The notes under the pieces were generated by a model. The model ran no database searches. It was not told the origin of the DNA and was given only the letters and a program-made list of their open reading frames with translations. 64,000 bases of DNA from CATQHL01 sp965204655 (GTDB taxonomy: Bacteria; Actinomycetota; Acidimicrobiia; Acidimicrobiales; CATQHL01): assembly GCA_965204655.1 (NCBI GenBank), contig OZ241998.1, positions 62,001-126,000 of the forward strand, read 5' to 3'. The position numbers and the translations under genes are program-made. This document shows, one piece after another, positions 42,527-50,070 of this stretch; position 1 is the stretch's first letter; the number at the start of each line of letters is the position of its first letter.

Positions 42527-43677
42527 ACTCCAATGGCGGCGAGCGCATAGAGGCCGTTGACGTCTGCATTGTGCGGGCGTCGGTGCCGGAGGTGATCAGA
42601 TTCGGCGCTTGGGTGATGGAGTACCGGGAGTTTGCGCTGGTGCGGGTTCGTACCCAGGGAGGGCTGTGCGGCTACGCCTTCACGCTCACCCGCGACGGCC
42701 CTATTGCTGAGATGATCGGCAACTACATCGGGCCTCGATACATAGGGCGCGACCCGTCGTCGCCGAAGAGCATTTTCGCCGACGTGCAGCGTTCTAACAT
42801 GTCGTGTCTGGCCTCCGGTATAGGGCTTCGGGCGCTCTCCCTGGTTGATTTGGCTGCCTGGGACGTCGCAGCCAAGCTGGCCGGACGCCCCATGGCCGAG
42901 TTTCTAGGCGGGAAGCCCGCCCGGATGCCGGTAACCGCGATAGTCGGATATCCGCCCACGCTCCAGCCGCAGGAAGTGTGCGAGCAGGTTCACGGGCTGT
43001 ATGAGCAGGGCTGGAGGTTCTTCAAGTTGCCTATGGCGTCGGATCTGGATACTGCCAAGGCTCGTCTGGAGGCCGCGGCTTCGGTGAGCGGCGACATCGA
43101 AGTTTCCTGCGATGGTGCTTGGATGTTCGATTCAGCCGCCGAAGCAGCGGCTTTCCTGCAGAGTCTGGACTGCGAACTGGGCTGGTTTGAAGATCCGTTT
43201 CCTCCCGGCAACGCCCGCGTCGTCGCAGAGTTGAGGAGACGTTCTCCTTTCCCGATCGCCTTCGGCGACGAGCAGGGAGGGGCTCACTACCCGGAGTCGC
43301 TGCTGGCGCACCAGGCGGTGGACATAGTACGAGTGGACGCAACTTGCATGGGCGGATTGAGTTCGCTGCCGGCGATTCTTGAGCAGGTTTCAGCAGCAGG
43401 TGTCCGCTTTGAACCCCACATGAACGCCCATGTTCACTCGCAAATTTTTGCTGGACTTGGCCACGCCGACGTCCGGCTGGAGTGGGGGGTGCCCACCACG
43501 GGAGTGGATCAGTTCGCCGATTCCCTCCTGCGCCCTGTAGTGAGCGGCGGCTTGATGCAGCCTCTGGAGGTTGAAGCAGGATTTGGGACGCTGGTAAACC
43601 CCGACTGGGTGCGCGCCCAGCCGCACAACGACCCGGCGGGAATTCTGGATGAAGCCTCCGATCAAGGCGCCGGATGA
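42523..43677 (+). CDS. mandelate racemase/muconate lactonizing enzyme-family (enolase superfamily) protein
   Basis: A 384-residue TIM-barrel enzyme. The Mg-binding positions are Asp197 (SCDGAW), Glu223 (WFEDP) and Asp249/Glu250 (FGDEQ). Asp272 (VDATCMGG) and His299 (EPHMN) look like the Asp-His dyad of the mandelate racemase group. The usual Lys-x-Lys on strand two is Lys168-x-Pro170, so one of the two bases is absent. Enzymes of this kind dehydrate sugar acids or isomerise lactones. The neighbourhood (lactonase, SDRs) fits an acid-sugar dehydratase. Confidence 0.88.
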   Translation: MNSNGGERIEAVDVCIVRASVPEVIRFGAWVMEYREFALVRVRTQGGLCGYAFTLTRDGPIAEMIGNYIGPRYIGRDPSSPKSIFADVQRSNMSCLASGIGLRALSLVDLAAWDVAAKLAGRPMAEFLGGKPARMPVTAIVGYPPTLQPQEVCEQVHGLYEQGWRFFKLPMASDLDTAKARLEAAASVSGDIEVSCDGAWMFDSAAEAAAFLQSLDCELGWFEDPFPPGNARVVAELRRRSPFPIAFGDEQGGAHYPESLLAHQAVDIVRVDATCMGGLSSLPAILEQVSAAGVRFEPHMNAHVHSQIFAGLGHADVRLEWGVPTTGVDQFADSLLRPVVSGGLMQPLEVEAGFGTLVNPDWVRAQPHNDPAGILDEASDQGAG

Positions 43678-44260
43678 GACCGCCGATGCGGGCAGTACGT
43701 TTGATCCTGGCAAGCCGTTCGGGTTTGATTCCTGCGGCAGGTCTATGACGAGCAAGCGAATCTTCGAGGCCCGGGAGCAGCGTTACGGCGGATGGCTGGA
43801 GGATTACCAGGTAGGCGACGAATACCGCCACTGGCCAGGCAAGACGATTACCGACGCTGAGAACCATCTTTTTTGCCTTCTTACGATGGCGGCCAGCCCG
43901 CTGCATGTGGATGACGTCTACAGCGCGCGTCACGGCGGGCCGTTTGAGCGGACGGTGGTCGTGGGTTCATACGTCTACTCGCTGCTGTTGGGGATGAGCG
44001 TGGCGGACATCTCCGGGCGGGCGCTGGCCAACTTGGGCACAACCGACCTGCGTCACACTTCCCCCGTTTATCCGGGGGACACGCTCTATGGAGCGTCTAC
44101 TGTCTTAGAGGTCCGTCCGAGCCGTTCACGCCCCGACGCCGGCATCCTCACGGTGAGGACCGTGGGGCGGAATCAAGACGGCGTGGAAGTGGCTGGTTTT
44201 GTTCGCTCAGTGATGCTCCCGAGGCAGGAGTCCAGCGAGAAAACCCCTGAAAATGCCTGA
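43649..44260 (+). CDS. MaoC-family (hot-dog) dehydratase/hydratase
   Basis: A 203-residue enoyl-CoA hydratase-like protein. Key features are WLEDYQVGDEYRHWPG, the hydratase segment around ASPLHVDDVYS, and ANLGTTDLRHTSPVYPGDTL, seen in actinobacterial MaoC proteins that sit beside CoA-transferases. The upstream ATG overlaps the previous gene by 29 bp; ATG 43746 (GGCAGG before it) would give a more usual N terminus. It overlaps the CoA-transferase by 8 bp. Likely role: hydration or dehydration of a branched or dicarboxylic acyl-CoA. Confidence 0.86.
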   Translation: MKPPIKAPDETADAGSTFDPGKPFGFDSCGRSMTSKRIFEAREQRYGGWLEDYQVGDEYRHWPGKTITDAENHLFCLLTMAASPLHVDDVYSARHGGPFERTVVVGSYVYSLLLGMSVADISGRALANLGTTDLRHTSPVYPGDTLYGASTVLEVRPSRSRPDAGILTVRTVGRNQDGVEVAGFVRSVMLPRQESSEKTPENA

Positions 44261-45518
44261 AGGCGCGCTCTCAGATCTGCGCGTGATCGATATGGCCACG
44301 GTGATCGCCGGCCCCGGCGCGGCCAAACTCTTCGCAGACTTAGGCGCCGACGTGATAAAGGTGGAATCTCCGAGCGGGGATTCCGTGAGGAGGATGGGCT
44401 GGCGCCCCGAAGGGTCAGAATCTGACGGAGACGACGCCGACGGAGACGACTCCTACTTCTGGAAGTTGCAGGGGCGCGGCAAGCGCTCCGTTGTTCTGGA
44501 CTTGAAGACTCCCTCCGGCAAGGACGTCATGCTGCGTCTCCTTGACACGTCGGATCTGCTCGTCGAAAACCTGCGTCCAGGCAAGCTGGAAGCCCTTGGT
44601 TTGTCCCCCCAAGTCCTGCATGAGCGCAATCCTCGACTGGTCATCCTGCGAATCACCGGCTTTGGCCAGAGCGGCCCTTACTCCATGCGCCCGGGGTTCG
44701 CGACCTTGGCCGAAGCGCTCAGCGGCTATTCGGCCATCAGCGGTTCAGCCGACGGCCCTCCGCTCCTTCCCCCCGTGGCGCTGACTGACGAACTCACCGG
44801 CACCATCGGGGCGTTTGCCGCCATGGCGGCCATCTGGGAGGCGCGTCGCAGCGGTCAAGGTCAGGAGATCGATCTTTCTCTGGTGGATTCCCTGCTGCAC
44901 GTAATGGGGCCGCTCCCCTCGGCGTACGCCCACCTGGGCTACCTGCAGCCTCGGCTGGGGTCGGGCATTCCTTACACAGTCCCCCGAGGCACCTATGAGT
45001 GTTCGGACGGTCGCTGGGTAGCCATTTCCACCTCAAGCGACAGCGTGGCTGCTCGCTTGCTGGAACTCATCGGATCCGGGGACGACGAGAGGTTCTCAAC
45101 TTTCGCAGGGCGGTTCGCCAACAGGGACGAACTGGAGGGTTTAGTGGCGGGTTGGGTGAGCGCTCACACCAGCGAGGAGGTCATCCGTTTGCTCAACGAG
45201 GCAGACGCTGCCGTTGCGCCGGTCTACACCATGGCGGATCTGATCGAAGACGAGCACTTCAAACAGAGAGAGACGTTCGTTGAAGTTGACGGCGTCTTGA
45301 TGCAATCTGTCGCCCCGAAGTTTTCGCGCACCCCGGGGCAGGTGAAGTTCGCTGGCAGAGCGTTGGGAGCAGACACAGAGGAGGTGCTGGCCGAATTGGA
45401 AGTCTGCGAGCCGACCGCCCCCTCTCGCTTAGGGGGGGAGCGAGAGGGGGAGCGAGGCTCGGATCGACCAGGGAATCCGGTACAGAAAGACCCCAAGATC
45501 AAAAAAAGGAAAGGTTGA
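44253..45518 (+). CDS. CaiB/BaiF-family (type III) CoA-transferase
   Basis: A 421-residue enzyme moving CoA between carboxylic acids. It starts with the family VIDMATVIAGPGAAKLFADLG segment and shows DLLVENLRPG, GQSGPY and GQEIDLSLVDSLL. The catalytic Asp expected near residue 165 falls in the FATLAEALSGYSAISG region, where the usual Asp is not obvious, so I leave it unassigned. The last 30 residues (after about 390) are a basic, Gly/Glu-rich tail made by an inverted repeat. It lies between the MaoC hydratase and the muconolactone-isomerase-like gene. Confidence 0.9.
   Translation: MPEGALSDLRVIDMATVIAGPGAAKLFADLGADVIKVESPSGDSVRRMGWRPEGSESDGDDADGDDSYFWKLQGRGKRSVVLDLKTPSGKDVMLRLLDTSDLLVENLRPGKLEALGLSPQVLHERNPRLVILRITGFGQSGPYSMRPGFATLAEALSGYSAISGSADGPPLLPPVALTDELTGTIGAFAAMAAIWEARRSGQGQEIDLSLVDSLLHVMGPLPSAYAHLGYLQPRLGSGIPYTVPRGTYECSDGRWVAISTSSDSVAARLLELIGSGDDERFSTFAGRFANRDELEGLVAGWVSAHTSEEVIRLLNEADAAVAPVYTMADLIEDEHFKQRETFVEVDGVLMQSVAPKFSRTPGQVKFAGRALGADTEEVLAELEVCEPTAPSRLGGEREGERGSDRPGNPVQKDPKIKKRKG
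45418..45450. repeat. 12-bp perfect inverted repeat in the 3' end of the CoA-transferase gene
   Basis: CCCCCTCTCGCT (45418-45429) and AGCGAGAGGGGG (45439-45450) flank TAGGGGGGG. It is inside coding sequence, just past the conserved part of the protein, and might act as an internal attenuator for the downstream genes. Confidence 0.55.
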
Positions 45519-45521
45519 GAC

Positions 45522-45851
45522 GTGGGCGAAGCGGGCGACGGAGATACGCCCAAGGGGGAAGAGTACCTTGTGCACATAGAGGTGAACTGGCCTCCGGACG
45601 GCGACGAAGAACTCAAGGCGAACCTGGTTGACGCCGAGAGAGCCCGCGCCCAGGAACTCATTGCCGAGGGGGTTCTCTGCCGCCTCTGGCGGGTGCCGGG
45701 ACGCTGGGCGAACTGGGGAGTCTGGAGGGTCGCCAGCGCCGACGAACTGCACCAGGCGCTGTCGTCTCTGCCGTTCTTCCCCTGGCTTGACATAGAGGTG
45801 TTTCCGCTGGCTGCCCATCCGTCCGACCCTGGCGGCGGGAAGAAAGGATGA
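45522..45851 (+). CDS. muconolactone delta-isomerase-like protein
   Basis: A 109-residue protein whose central part (YLVHIEVNWPPDGDEELKANLVDAERARAQELIAEG) matches the muconolactone isomerase family, a small alpha-beta barrel that moves a double bond in a lactone. The GTG start at 45522 is 3 bp after the CoA-transferase stop; the stop overlaps the next ATG (ATGA). Relatives without catechol pathways also carry members, so the true substrate may be another lactone made in this cluster. Confidence 0.8.
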   Translation: MGEAGDGDTPKGEEYLVHIEVNWPPDGDEELKANLVDAERARAQELIAEGVLCRLWRVPGRWANWGVWRVASADELHQALSSLPFFPWLDIEVFPLAAHPSDPGGGKKG

Positions 45852-47545
45852 CCTTTCCCTCGGATCTCGAAATTGCGAACTCGGCGCGGATCAGACCGCT
45901 GCCGGAAGTCGCCCGCGACGCAGGCATCCCCCCGGAGTTTCTAGAGCCTTACGGAAGAGGAGCGGCCAAGGTCTCCCTGGAGGCGGCAGAGCGGATGGAC
46001 GACCGCCCCCAAGCGGCCTACGTGGTGGTATCGGCCATCACGCCTACTCCGCTGGGGGAAGGCAAGACCACCACGACGGTGGGCTTGGGGCAGGCGTTTT
46101 CCCACATCGGACGCTCGGCCACTATCGCAATCCGCCAACCCTCCATGGGGCCGACGTTCGGCATCAAAGGAGGCGCTGCGGGGGGCGGATACAGCCAGGT
46201 CGTGCCGATGGACATCCTTAACCTGCACCTCACCGGCGACATGCACGCCGTGACCGCTGCGCACAACATGTGCTCTGCTCAACTCGACGCCCATCTCCAT
46301 CACGGCAACGAGTTGGGGCTTGATCTGCACTCGATCACCTGGCGGCGCGTCCTCGACGTCAACGACCGCTCCCTGCGGAACGTAGTGATCGGCCTGGGAG
46401 GGCGGCTGGACGGCGTTGTTCGAGAGAGCGGCTTTGACATCACTGCGGCTTCGGAGGTGATGGCTGCCCTTGCTTTGTCGACTTCCCTGTCTGACCTCCG
46501 AGCCCGGCTGGGACGCATCGTCGTGGGCTATACCCGCTCGGGCGATCCCGTTACCGCCGAAGACCTCAAAGCGGCCGGGGCCATGGCCGTGATCCTCCGC
46601 GACGCCATCAAACCCAATCTCATGCAGACCTTGGAGGGCACTCCGGCCTTGGTGCACACCGGGCCGTTCGGCAACATCGCAACCGGCAACTCCTCCATAG
46701 CAGCCGACCAGGTAGGCATCCGCAGCGGCGATTTTCTTATCACCGAGGCCGGATTCGGGGCGGACATGGGCGCAGAACGCTTTTTCAACATCAAGTGCCG
46801 CTATTCGGGGCTCGTGCCCGACGCCGCCGTGTTGGTGGCCACCGTGAGGGGACTGAAAGCCCACTCCGGGAGGCACCGCATAGTGGCGGGCCGCCCCCTT
46901 CCCGATGCGCTCTTGGAGGAGAATCCCGAGGAGGTGCACGTCGGCGGCGCCAACCTGCAGAAACAAATTGAGAACATTCGCATTCACGGAGTGACGCCCG
47001 TGGTGGCAGTCAACGCCTTCCCGGGCGATCACGCAGCGGACCTGGCAGCCGTGGGGGAGATTTCCGAAGCTTGCGGAGCGCGTTGGGCTGTCTCCCGCCA
47101 CTTCAGCGAGGGAGGCCGAGGGGCGGCTGAACTGGCAGAGGCGGTGGCAGAGGCCGCAGTGGAGCCGAGCAACTTCAAGATGCTTTACCCGTCAGAGTTT
47201 TCTCTGCGCAAAAAGATCGAGTGTGTGGCGCAGCAGGTTTACGGTGCTGAAGGCGTGGACTACAGTCCCCGGTCGTCGCGTGAGCTCCGTACCTATGAGG
47301 AGGCGGGATTTGGGGGCTTGCCGGTATGTATAGCCAAGACGCATCTGTCGCTCTCTTCCGACCCGTCGCTGAAAGGTGCGCCGACGGGCTGGAGGCTGCC
47401 GGTGCGGGAAGTGCGGGCCTCCGTCGGGGCAGGATTTGTCTATCCCATATGCGGCGACATGCGCACGATGCCAGGTCTTGGACGCACGCCGGCGGCGCAG
47501 GGCATCGACTTGGATGCCGAAGGTGGCATAGTCGGCCTCAGCTAG
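45848..47545 (+). CDS. fhs: formate-tetrahydrofolate ligase
   Basis: A 565-residue enzyme that makes 10-formyl-THF from formate, ATP and THF. Visible motifs are the P-loop TPLGEGKTTTT, the RQPSMGPTFGIKGGAAGGG stretch, NLHLTGDMHAV, and PVVVAVNAFP-like VTPVVAVNAFPGD. Length is normal. It is the last gene of the cluster (ATGA overlap with the isomerase-like gene) and suggests that formate or a one-carbon unit is produced or needed by the pathway. Confidence 0.96.
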   Translation: MTFPSDLEIANSARIRPLPEVARDAGIPPEFLEPYGRGAAKVSLEAAERMDDRPQAAYVVVSAITPTPLGEGKTTTTVGLGQAFSHIGRSATIAIRQPSMGPTFGIKGGAAGGGYSQVVPMDILNLHLTGDMHAVTAAHNMCSAQLDAHLHHGNELGLDLHSITWRRVLDVNDRSLRNVVIGLGGRLDGVVRESGFDITAASEVMAALALSTSLSDLRARLGRIVVGYTRSGDPVTAEDLKAAGAMAVILRDAIKPNLMQTLEGTPALVHTGPFGNIATGNSSIAADQVGIRSGDFLITEAGFGADMGAERFFNIKCRYSGLVPDAAVLVATVRGLKAHSGRHRIVAGRPLPDALLEENPEEVHVGGANLQKQIENIRIHGVTPVVAVNAFPGDHAADLAAVGEISEACGARWAVSRHFSEGGRGAAELAEAVAEAAVEPSNFKMLYPSEFSLRKKIECVAQQVYGAEGVDYSPRSSRELRTYEEAGFGGLPVCIAKTHLSLSSDPSLKGAPTGWRLPVREVRASVGAGFVYPICGDMRTMPGLGRTPAAQGIDLDAEGGIVGLS

Positions 47546-47559
47546 TCAGTTGGGCGCCG

Positions 47560-47658
47560 TTATCACCGCGTGCGCTAGATCTGCAGCCGAAACCGGGTTG
47601 AGCGGCTTACTCGGATCCCTTTGAGGATCGCCCCTAGTCACACCCACGAACACGAACT
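47560..47658 (-). pseudogene. truncated copy of the protease-gene 3' end (copy C)
   Basis: About 99 bp matching the 3' end of the giant protease gene (57151-57247), lacking the last part. It encodes a fragment of the FVFVGVTRG and PSKPLNP segment in frame. It lies between fhs and the first RCC1 gene, suggesting a further repeat unit once stood here. Confidence 0.75.
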
Positions 47659-47673
47659 TGCGCCTCCGGCTCT

Positions 47674-49827
47674 CTACATCACACCTAAATCATCGTCGGT
47701 TGGAGGTCGACCTCCTACCTCGTAGCGGGTCGTTGTGGGCCCCCAACAATCCACGCCCGCATCGATTCCTGTGCGGACACCGCAGACGTGGAAATAGCCT
47801 GCGCTGATATATGAGTACCTCCGCTCGCCGCCGTTGCGGTCGGTCGGGGCCGGCAGCACCCGGAATTGGTTTGGCAAGTTCCAGCACTCCACCCTCCCGT
47901 CCGAGTGCAGGCCGCAGGCGTGCCACCCGCCTACTTCTAAGGAGTCGAACCGCTGCCCGGTTTTTTCTCCATAAGTGTACTCCCCCCACCACCCCCAGCA
48001 TTTTACTTCTTTAGTTATGCTTAAAGCGCACGCCTGATATCTGCCCACTCCCACGTCCACGAACACCCCCTCCGGCGGAGACAGCAGCGGCCCATTATCG
48101 TTCGCCACGCTACGTTCATCTCTGTTCCCCCAGCAGAGCAGGGAACCATCCTCCCGCAACCCGCACGAATAACCCCAAAACTTGAAACTCCGAATTAGAG
48201 TCAAGCTAGTATCCGGTTGCTCGAAAGGCCATAGATCGTTGTGCCCTCCCCACCCGGCGTCTATAAGCACTAAAGGTTCCCTCGGGGCTACTGCTTTGCT
48301 GTGCCTGCCCGCTCTGCCGCCGCCCCAGCACTCCACCTCACCTGAAGGGCGCAGCCCGCAAGTGAAATCAACTGAGGCCGCCAACTCAGTGAACTCCCCC
48401 TCTGGGGGGCTGGCTTGCCCGTACTCGTCCGATCCCCAGCACTCCACCGCACCACTAGGACGCAACCCGCACGCATGACCGCTGCCCATGATCGTTTTGC
48501 CGCCCACGCTCACCGAAGAAAACACGCCCGAGGGGGCTTCTATTTCACTCAACGGGCCGTCGAATAAGCACTGAACTGTTCCATCAACGAATAGAGCGCA
48601 CGCACTCCCCCTGGCGCCGAATTCGAACTGGAGGACATTCTCTAACATATTAAGCTCTTTATGAATCTCAATCAACCTATCAGTGACCTCATAGTGTCTC
48701 CACCAGCAAAGTAGGGTGTTGTCCACGCGAACCCCGCAGGCGTTCGACCATCCGGCCTCTACTTGGGTGAACTTTTCCCCTTCCGGGGGGCCGTTCGCTT
48801 TCCCGATTCCCCCTCGAATTCTCCTGCTCCAGCACTCTGCTTCCCCGCCTGGGCGCAGACCGCAAGCGTAATCATACACTCCCAAGGAAACCGACTCGAA
48901 CTCCCCCTCAGGGGGCAGCAGATAGGTAGACTCCACATTCTCATCGTTTCCGAGGTCGTAGTTCCCCCAGCACTCCACGGAGTTATCCAAGCGCAGCCCG
49001 CACACGTCTCCATCGCCTCCGGCGCTCACCGCTTTGAAAACCCCCGGGGGAGTCAACGTATCCCCCCTCCCAGAACTCGTGTAACCACTGCCCCAACACT
49101 CGACCTCGCCCGACGGGCGCAGCCCGCACACGAAGTTCTCGCTCGCGGAGATTGAGGTGAACTCCCCACCTGGGGGGAACACCGCCCCCGCCATGCGAGC
49201 AGACGTACCCCAACATTCCGCCTGACCGCTAGGGCGCAAAGCGCAGGCGTGCTCTATCCCCACGCTCACTGAAACGAACTCCCCCTCAGGGGGAGGCACG
49301 GACGCTAACGGGTTCGCCCCCCAACACTCCAACACACCAGCAGGGCGTATCCCGCACGCCGCCTCACGACCAGCATCCACCGCCACGAACCTCCCTTCGG
49401 GGGCCTCCACAGAAGGCTCCCCCCAACCATCATAGGATTCCTCAACAGATTCCTTGCCCGAACCAAAATCGTAATAAGACGTTAGCGTGGGGCGGAACGG
49501 CTCCCCCCAATACCAACACTCCACACTACCATCCCTCCAATACAAACCACACGAATAATTCAACCCAGCCCCCAAACGCTCACGCTCACCCCACGGAACA
49601 TCAAAAACATCCGTGCCAGCAGTCGAAGTCCCCGCAGCGGGAGCCGGGGTCGACTCAATGGGGGCAACCCCCGCAGCAGGAAGAGGCGGAACGGAAACCC
49701 GAACCCCCTCCGGGGCGGGCGTAACTCCAGGCGGGACAGCCTGCGGAGTCTCGGGGCTCCCACCACCGCAGGACGCCGCCAACAGGACAGCAGCCATGCA
49801 CAATGGAAGCCAAATCTTGCGTCTCAC
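47674..49827 (-). CDS. RCC1-repeat lipoprotein 1 (14 repeats)
   Basis: A 717-residue lipoprotein. I start at GTG 49825-49827, aligned with the ATG of the fourth paralogue and with GGGAG upstream; longer starts read into the repeat before it. Signal peptide and lipobox LLAASC, then a Pro-rich linker and 14 units ending in a Cys pair (ACGLRPSGEVECWG type). RCC1 units each form one propeller blade, so two seven-bladed propellers are likely. Blades 5-8 resemble those of copy 4, but blades 10-11 resemble copy 3. Probably displayed on the cell surface; ligand unknown. Confidence 0.9.
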   Translation of the reverse strand: MRRKIWLPLCMAAVLLAASCGGGSPETPQAVPPGVTPAPEGVRVSVPPLPAAGVAPIESTPAPAAGTSTAGTDVFDVPWGERERLGAGLNYSCGLYWRDGSVECWYWGEPFRPTLTSYYDFGSGKESVEESYDGWGEPSVEAPEGRFVAVDAGREAACGIRPAGVLECWGANPLASVPPPEGEFVSVSVGIEHACALRPSGQAECWGTSARMAGAVFPPGGEFTSISASENFVCGLRPSGEVECWGSGYTSSGRGDTLTPPGVFKAVSAGGDGDVCGLRLDNSVECWGNYDLGNDENVESTYLLPPEGEFESVSLGVYDYACGLRPGGEAECWSRRIRGGIGKANGPPEGEKFTQVEAGWSNACGVRVDNTLLCWWRHYEVTDRLIEIHKELNMLENVLQFEFGARGSACALFVDGTVQCLFDGPLSEIEAPSGVFSSVSVGGKTIMGSGHACGLRPSGAVECWGSDEYGQASPPEGEFTELAASVDFTCGLRPSGEVECWGGGRAGRHSKAVAPREPLVLIDAGWGGHNDLWPFEQPDTSLTLIRSFKFWGYSCGLREDGSLLCWGNRDERSVANDNGPLLSPPEGVFVDVGVGRYQACALSITKEVKCWGWWGEYTYGEKTGQRFDSLEVGGWHACGLHSDGRVECWNLPNQFRVLPAPTDRNGGERRYSYISAGYFHVCGVRTGIDAGVDCWGPTTTRYEVGGRPPTDDDLGVM

Positions 49828-49873
49828 TTTTCTCTTTCTCCCTTCAACAACGTTCACTAACAACAATAGGGGT

Positions 49874-50055
49874 TCACGGGCGGGTGTGCGAAACCGGCGT
49901 CCCCAATGTCCAGTTATGCTCACCAGCCAAGCCCGTGTTAGGACCCAAATTCAGGGTCATCACCGCGTGCGCTAGACCTGCAGCCAAAATCGGGTTAAGT
50001 GGCTTACTCGGATCTCTTTGAGGATCCCCCCTCGTCACACCCACGAACACGAACT
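49874..50055 (-). pseudogene. 182-bp copy of the protease-gene 3' end (copy B)
   Basis: Same length as 57066-57247, without indels: FVFVGVTRGDPQRDPSKPL, then AAGLAHAVMTLNLGP and a final TPVS-type ending before a stop. Found between RCC1 genes 1 and 2, upstream of gene 1. No start codon of its own is obvious. Flanking bases (CTTCAACAACGTTCACTAAC) also match the region upstream of the fourth RCC1 gene. Confidence 0.85.
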
Positions 50056-50070
50056 TGCGCCTCCGGCTCT

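Noticed and set aside
45941..47101. A long antisense open frame opposite fhs
   Set aside because: fhs is unambiguous on the other strand; the antisense product is His/Val-rich and has no recognisable domain.
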